The notes beneath the pieces are model-generated. The model did no database searches. It saw only the letters and a program-made list of their open reading frames with translations, and was not told where the DNA came from. This document shows, in pieces, positions 14,441 to 14,826 of a stretch of 14,826 nucleotides of DNA. Position numbers and translations under genes: made by a program. Source of the stretch: Thiobacillus sp. UBA2597. Its GTDB lineage: Bacteria; Pseudomonadota; Gammaproteobacteria; Burkholderiales; Thiobacillaceae. Each line of letters opens with the position of its first letter. Positions within the stretch are counted from its first letter, which is position 1. The stretch is taken from contig DDKN01000039.1 of the NCBI GenBank assembly GCA_002339725.1, positions 1 to 14,826 of the forward strand. Direction: 5' to 3'.

Positions 14441-14740
14441 TTATTTGACGGCGGCGAACCAGGCGGCCAGCTGTTCGATCTCCTCGTCGGTGTAGCCGAG
14501 GGCGTGCTTCTGCATCACCACCGAGGGCCGGGCGCCGCTCTTGAAATCCTTCATCTGCTGGATGAAATAGCCCTTCTCCAGGCCGGCCAGTCTGGGAATG
14601 GCGCCGCGGCTTTTCCCTTCCGGGCCGTGGCAATAGGCGCAGTTTGCCGCCATGGTGCGGGTGCGCGAATCGGCCTGGGCCGTTGCAACCACGCCAAGGG
14701 CACCGGCTAAGAGCAAGGTGTAGGCAAGGGTGTGTTTCAT
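14441..14740 (-). CDS. fccA: Flavocytochrome c sulfide dehydrogenase, monoheme cytochrome c subunit
   Basis: Periplasmic c-type cytochrome of 99 residues that would accept electrons from FccB. A Sec signal peptide (MKHTLAYTLLLAGALGVVATAQA) is followed by a single CAYCH heme site (Cys34, Cys37, His38); Met76 in RPSVVMQKHALGYTDEEI is the likely second heme-iron ligand. The end (DEEIEQLAAWFAAVK) is the usual last helix of class I cytochromes. The Allochromatium subunit carries two hemes and is about twice as long; the single-heme form here matches the type known from Chlorobium and some thiobacilli. GGAGGAG precedes the ATG. Order fccA then fccB with an 18-base gap indicates a two-gene operon, possibly longer beyond the right edge. 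Confidence 0.93.
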   Translation of the reverse strand: MKHTLAYTLLLAGALGVVATAQADSRTRTMAANCAYCHGPEGKSRGAIPRLAGLEKGYFIQQMKDFKSGARPSVVMQKHALGYTDEEIEQLAAWFAAVK

Positions 14741-14757
14741 GTACTCTCCTCCAGTAC
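14741..14757 (-). promoter_or_regulatory. Hairpin presenting the fccA Shine-Dalgarno in its loop
   Basis: In the mRNA sense, GUACU, a 7-base loop GGAGGAG and AGUAC stand directly before the AUG. The whole ribosome-binding sequence is thus the loop of a 5-bp stem. The same segment overlaps the perfect 10-base palindrome CCAGTACTGG (14751-14760). A role in translation control is inference; five base pairs alone are weak. Confidence 0.4.
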
Positions 14758-14764
14758 TGGTGGG

Positions 14765-14797
14765 AAAAATGGCGGTTGGCCGCCAATGCTGTTTTTT
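14765..14797. terminator. Terminator-like hairpin in the fccA leader
   Basis: TGGCGG (14770-14775), loop TTGG and CCGCCA (14780-14785) form a 6-bp stem. On the minus strand five T residues follow the stem (A run 14765-14769); on the plus strand six T occur a few bases later (14792-14797). It may end a gene beyond the right edge, or act as an attenuator if the fccAB promoter lies further upstream. The remaining bases to the window end show no gene. Confidence 0.5.
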
Positions 14798-14826
14798 CTT
14801 CTTAGCCCAGATTGGGTATTTCTCCA

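Noticed and set aside
13208..14710. Plus-strand open frame of 500 codons opposite fccB and fccA
   Set aside because: FccB and FccA on the minus strand have full motif sets, ribosome sites and signal peptides; the plus frame has none.

Overview
The window is GC-rich, almost fully coding DNA whose gene families fit a Gram-negative proteobacterium. A betaproteobacterial sulfur-oxidising lineage (Thiobacillaceae or Rhodocyclales-like) is my best guess, from flavocytochrome c sulfide dehydrogenase together with a glgB/glgC/GH57 glycogen locus and an MCE lipid-transport operon. The taxonomic call is inference from gene content only. I found no rRNA, tRNA, CRISPR, IS element, phage gene or sign of recent transfer. 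No gene-free stretch exceeds about 110 bases.

Left block (1-4592), glycogen metabolism: glgB (minus, cut by the left edge) is transcribed divergently from glgC and a family 57 glycoside hydrolase (plus). An 83-bp gap between them carries two small palindromes. GlgC makes ADP-glucose, GlgB adds branches, and the GH57 enzyme probably remodels or degrades the alpha-glucan. Next is a single SlyD-like peptidyl-prolyl isomerase (4638-5129), ending at a strong bidirectional terminator.

Middle block (5190-8633, minus), envelope lipid transport: the order of transcription is MlaE-like permease, a short degenerate ABC-ATPase-like protein, an MCE protein with a long helical tail, a lipoprotein, and a secreted SCP2-like protein. 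The first four overlap one another by 4 to 31 bases. The ATPase-like protein has no Walker A and has altered signature, Walker B and switch positions; it seems to start at ATT, and no complete ATPase gene lies in the window. This is the most unusual part of the region.

Right-centre block (8687-13089, plus): an SH3b periplasmic protein, an M48 metalloprotease, a CHASE2 class III adenylate cyclase and a class II cyclic-nucleotide phosphodiesterase. The first three are joined by ATGA overlaps and the fourth lies 13 bases on. It reads as an envelope-sensing cAMP module that encodes both synthesis and breakdown of the messenger.

Right block (13157-14740, minus): fccA and fccB, a monoheme cytochrome and a Tat-exported flavoprotein that together form flavocytochrome c sulfide dehydrogenase. 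It converges on the cAMP operon across a bidirectional terminator. The fccA leader has a terminator-like hairpin and a second small hairpin that displays the Shine-Dalgarno sequence in its loop.
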